Translations under genes and position numbers: made by a program
NCBI GenBank assembly: GCA_017303635.1
Contig: JAFLCG010000003.1
Span: 434,001 to 498,000, forward strand
Direction: 5' to 3'
Source of the DNA: Anaerolineae bacterium
GTDB lineage: Bacteria; Chloroflexota; Anaerolineae; Aggregatilineales; Phototrophicaceae
DNA length: 64,000 nt
Notes under the pieces: model-generated
What the model was told of the DNA's origin: nothing
The model's input: only the letters and a program-made list of their open reading frames with translations
The model's database searches: none
Shown: positions 63,091 to 64,000 of the stretch, in pieces
Layout: the number at the start of each line of letters is the position of its first letter
Numbering within the stretch: position 1 is the stretch's first letter

Positions 63091-64000
63091 GATACGCTCA
63101 CTTCGGCCCAGGCCCGCATGAAAGTCCGCTTGCCGTTCGCCAATACTGCTAATGAGTCATCTTCACCCGGCACTGGGCGTAGTTCCATCGAGAGGATAGG
63201 GGGGCGCCCCAGCCGTGCGCGGGCGGCTGACCAAAAACCAATTGAATTGAGTTGCCGCAAATAGTCGACGACCTCTGGCAGGTCATTACGCCCCAGTGGA
63301 TGACCGAAGCGCGGGTGAAAATCGCCATAGAGCGGCGTTCCCGGATGGTCGATGACGCAGTTGCCAATGTGGGCGTGGATCAGGTGGGGGGCAGCAGTTT
63401 GGAGGGCATGGGCGGCAGTTTCCCCCAGCAGCGGCAGGTGGCTGAGGTCAATGGTCAGGCCGAAATTCGGGCGGTTGACCGCTGCTGCCAGCGCCGCCGC
63501 TTCAGCCGTTGGGCCGATCAGTCGTTTCTTTTCTACATCCCGGTCGAAGTTTTCCAGCGTGATAAAGAGGAGTTGCTCTCGCGAGTGCGCGGCTGCGTAG
63601 TCACATAACTGCTGCAAGTCTTCAATCAGGCGGGCTGTTGTGGCAGCGCGTTCATCTGAGCCGGGGTCGAGCGGCCCCTGCACCATCGCCATGCTGGCCC
63701 CGAAGTCAATCGCCTCATCAATCAAGCCTTTCAACCGCTCAATTGCTACCCGGCGCAGGTCAGGATCGGCGCTACCTGGTTCCAGTTTTTCTAGCAGCAC
63801 TGGCAAGATCGGTAGATAGACCACTTGCAGGGCGGATTGCGCCAACAGGCGTTTGGCTTTCTGGCGTACCTCTGGGTTTTTGATCGGCGCAATTTCGATA
63901 GCACCGAAGATTGAGTCATTGATGATAGTCGGCAGGGTTTCGAGAATCGGCCCTTCTCCCCCCCGACATTCTAGGAATATCAACGGATGGATAACACCAA
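63087..64000 (-). CDS. Sugar phosphate isomerase/epimerase-like TIM barrel protein (5' end outside window)
   Basis: The frame runs open to the window edge, with HPLIFLECRGGEGPILETLP near the start of what can be seen; a TTG at 63983 could be a start, but the upstream codons GVIHP look like part of the protein. AP_endonuc_2/xylose-isomerase-like TIM barrel: AIEIAPIKNP, MVQGPLDPG, ITLENFDRD (Glu metal ligand), LTIDLSHLPLLGE and IHAHIGNCV. First visible gene of a five-gene minus-strand catabolic operon with overlaps or gaps of 10 nt or less. Confidence 0.78.
   Translation of the reverse strand, partial: GVIHPLIFLECRGGEGPILETLPTIINDSIFGAIEIAPIKNPEVRQKAKRLLAQSALQVVYLPILPVLLEKLEPGSADPDLRRVAIERLKGLIDEAIDFGASMAMVQGPLDPGSDERAATTARLIEDLQQLCDYAAAHSREQLLFITLENFDRDVEKKRLIGPTAEAAALAAAVNRPNFGLTIDLSHLPLLGETAAHALQTAAPHLIHAHIGNCVIDHPGTPLYGDFHPRFGHPLGRNDLPEVVDYLRQLNSIGFWSAARARLGRPPILSMELRPVPGEDDSLAVLANGKRTFMRAWAEVSVS

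Noticed and set aside
1..64000. CRISPR array, rRNA or tRNA genes
   Set aside because: No regularly spaced repeat array or recognisable rRNA or tRNA sequence was found on reading; a tRNAscan or Infernal run would settle tRNAs.
59083..64000. Sulfoquinovose degradation operon
   Set aside because: Transaldolase, LLM oxidoreductase, SDR and isomerase families also occur in sulfosugar pathways, but no sulfosugar-specific motif or transporter was seen, so the substrate is left open.

Overview
The window looks like chromosomal DNA of a Chloroflexota (Anaerolineae-like) bacterium. This is inferred from the gene mix: Pkn-type Ser/Thr kinases with a 2TM or ATPase/TPR tail, SH3-repeat proteins with Pro/Thr-rich linkers, a DUF385 deazaflavin-type protein, paired MacB-like permeases with two HlyD adaptors, and no outer-membrane channel gene. 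No rRNA, tRNA or CRISPR was seen.

Layout. 0-14.8 kb holds mostly single housekeeping or accessory genes: an alpha/beta hydrolase, an ABC-2 exporter, an ABC-F protein behind an attenuator-like leader, a TetR regulator, a sulfurtransferase, two oxidoreductases, a 2TM Ser/Thr kinase and a cupin. Their spacers carry a hairpin repeat family and a roughly 200-bp tandem repeat. 14.8-26 kb holds a YtfQRT/YjfF-type furanose importer (minus strand). Divergent from it are a hybrid histidine kinase, a receiver protein, an orphan Tat-type sugar-binding protein, a NarL-type kinase and its response regulator, which together look like a sugar-sensing module. 26.5-37 kb holds two SH3 proteins and a MacB/HlyD-type exporter (minus strand), divergent from its own response regulator/kinase pair.

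37-45.6 kb is the most striking part. It encodes a cysteine desulfurase, a Tat-exported cyclase-family hydrolase, a Liv-type ABC importer with a fused LivH-LivM permease, and a URO-D-family methyltransferase. Upstream of successive genes lie a SAM-I-like riboswitch with a terminator, a leader with a Cys-triplet uORF and a terminator, and a leader with a 27-codon uORF containing 8 Cys codons followed by a terminator. A further Cys-rich uORF overlaps the binding-protein start. I read this as a sulfur-amino-acid-controlled acquisition locus, using ribosome-mediated attenuation at cysteine codons.

45.6-58.9 kb is an accessory region with decayed mobile-element DNA: a serine-recombinase tail abutting livF, three copies of a small HTH gene, and two roughly 950-bp direct repeats. 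Each repeat carries a TraG/VirD4 coupling-protein C-terminus plus an HU-like gene, and each copy is broken differently. Between the repeats lie a large kinase/ATPase/TPR regulator and a GntR-controlled operon (E2, E1alpha, E1beta of a 2-oxoacid/acetoin-type dehydrogenase, an aldolase-like protein and a PfkB kinase) behind a perfect 26-bp palindromic operator. 59-64 kb is a minus-strand catabolic operon: a TIM-barrel isomerase (open at the window edge), a 2-hydroxyacid dehydrogenase, an LLM flavin oxidoreductase, an SDR and a transaldolase-family protein.
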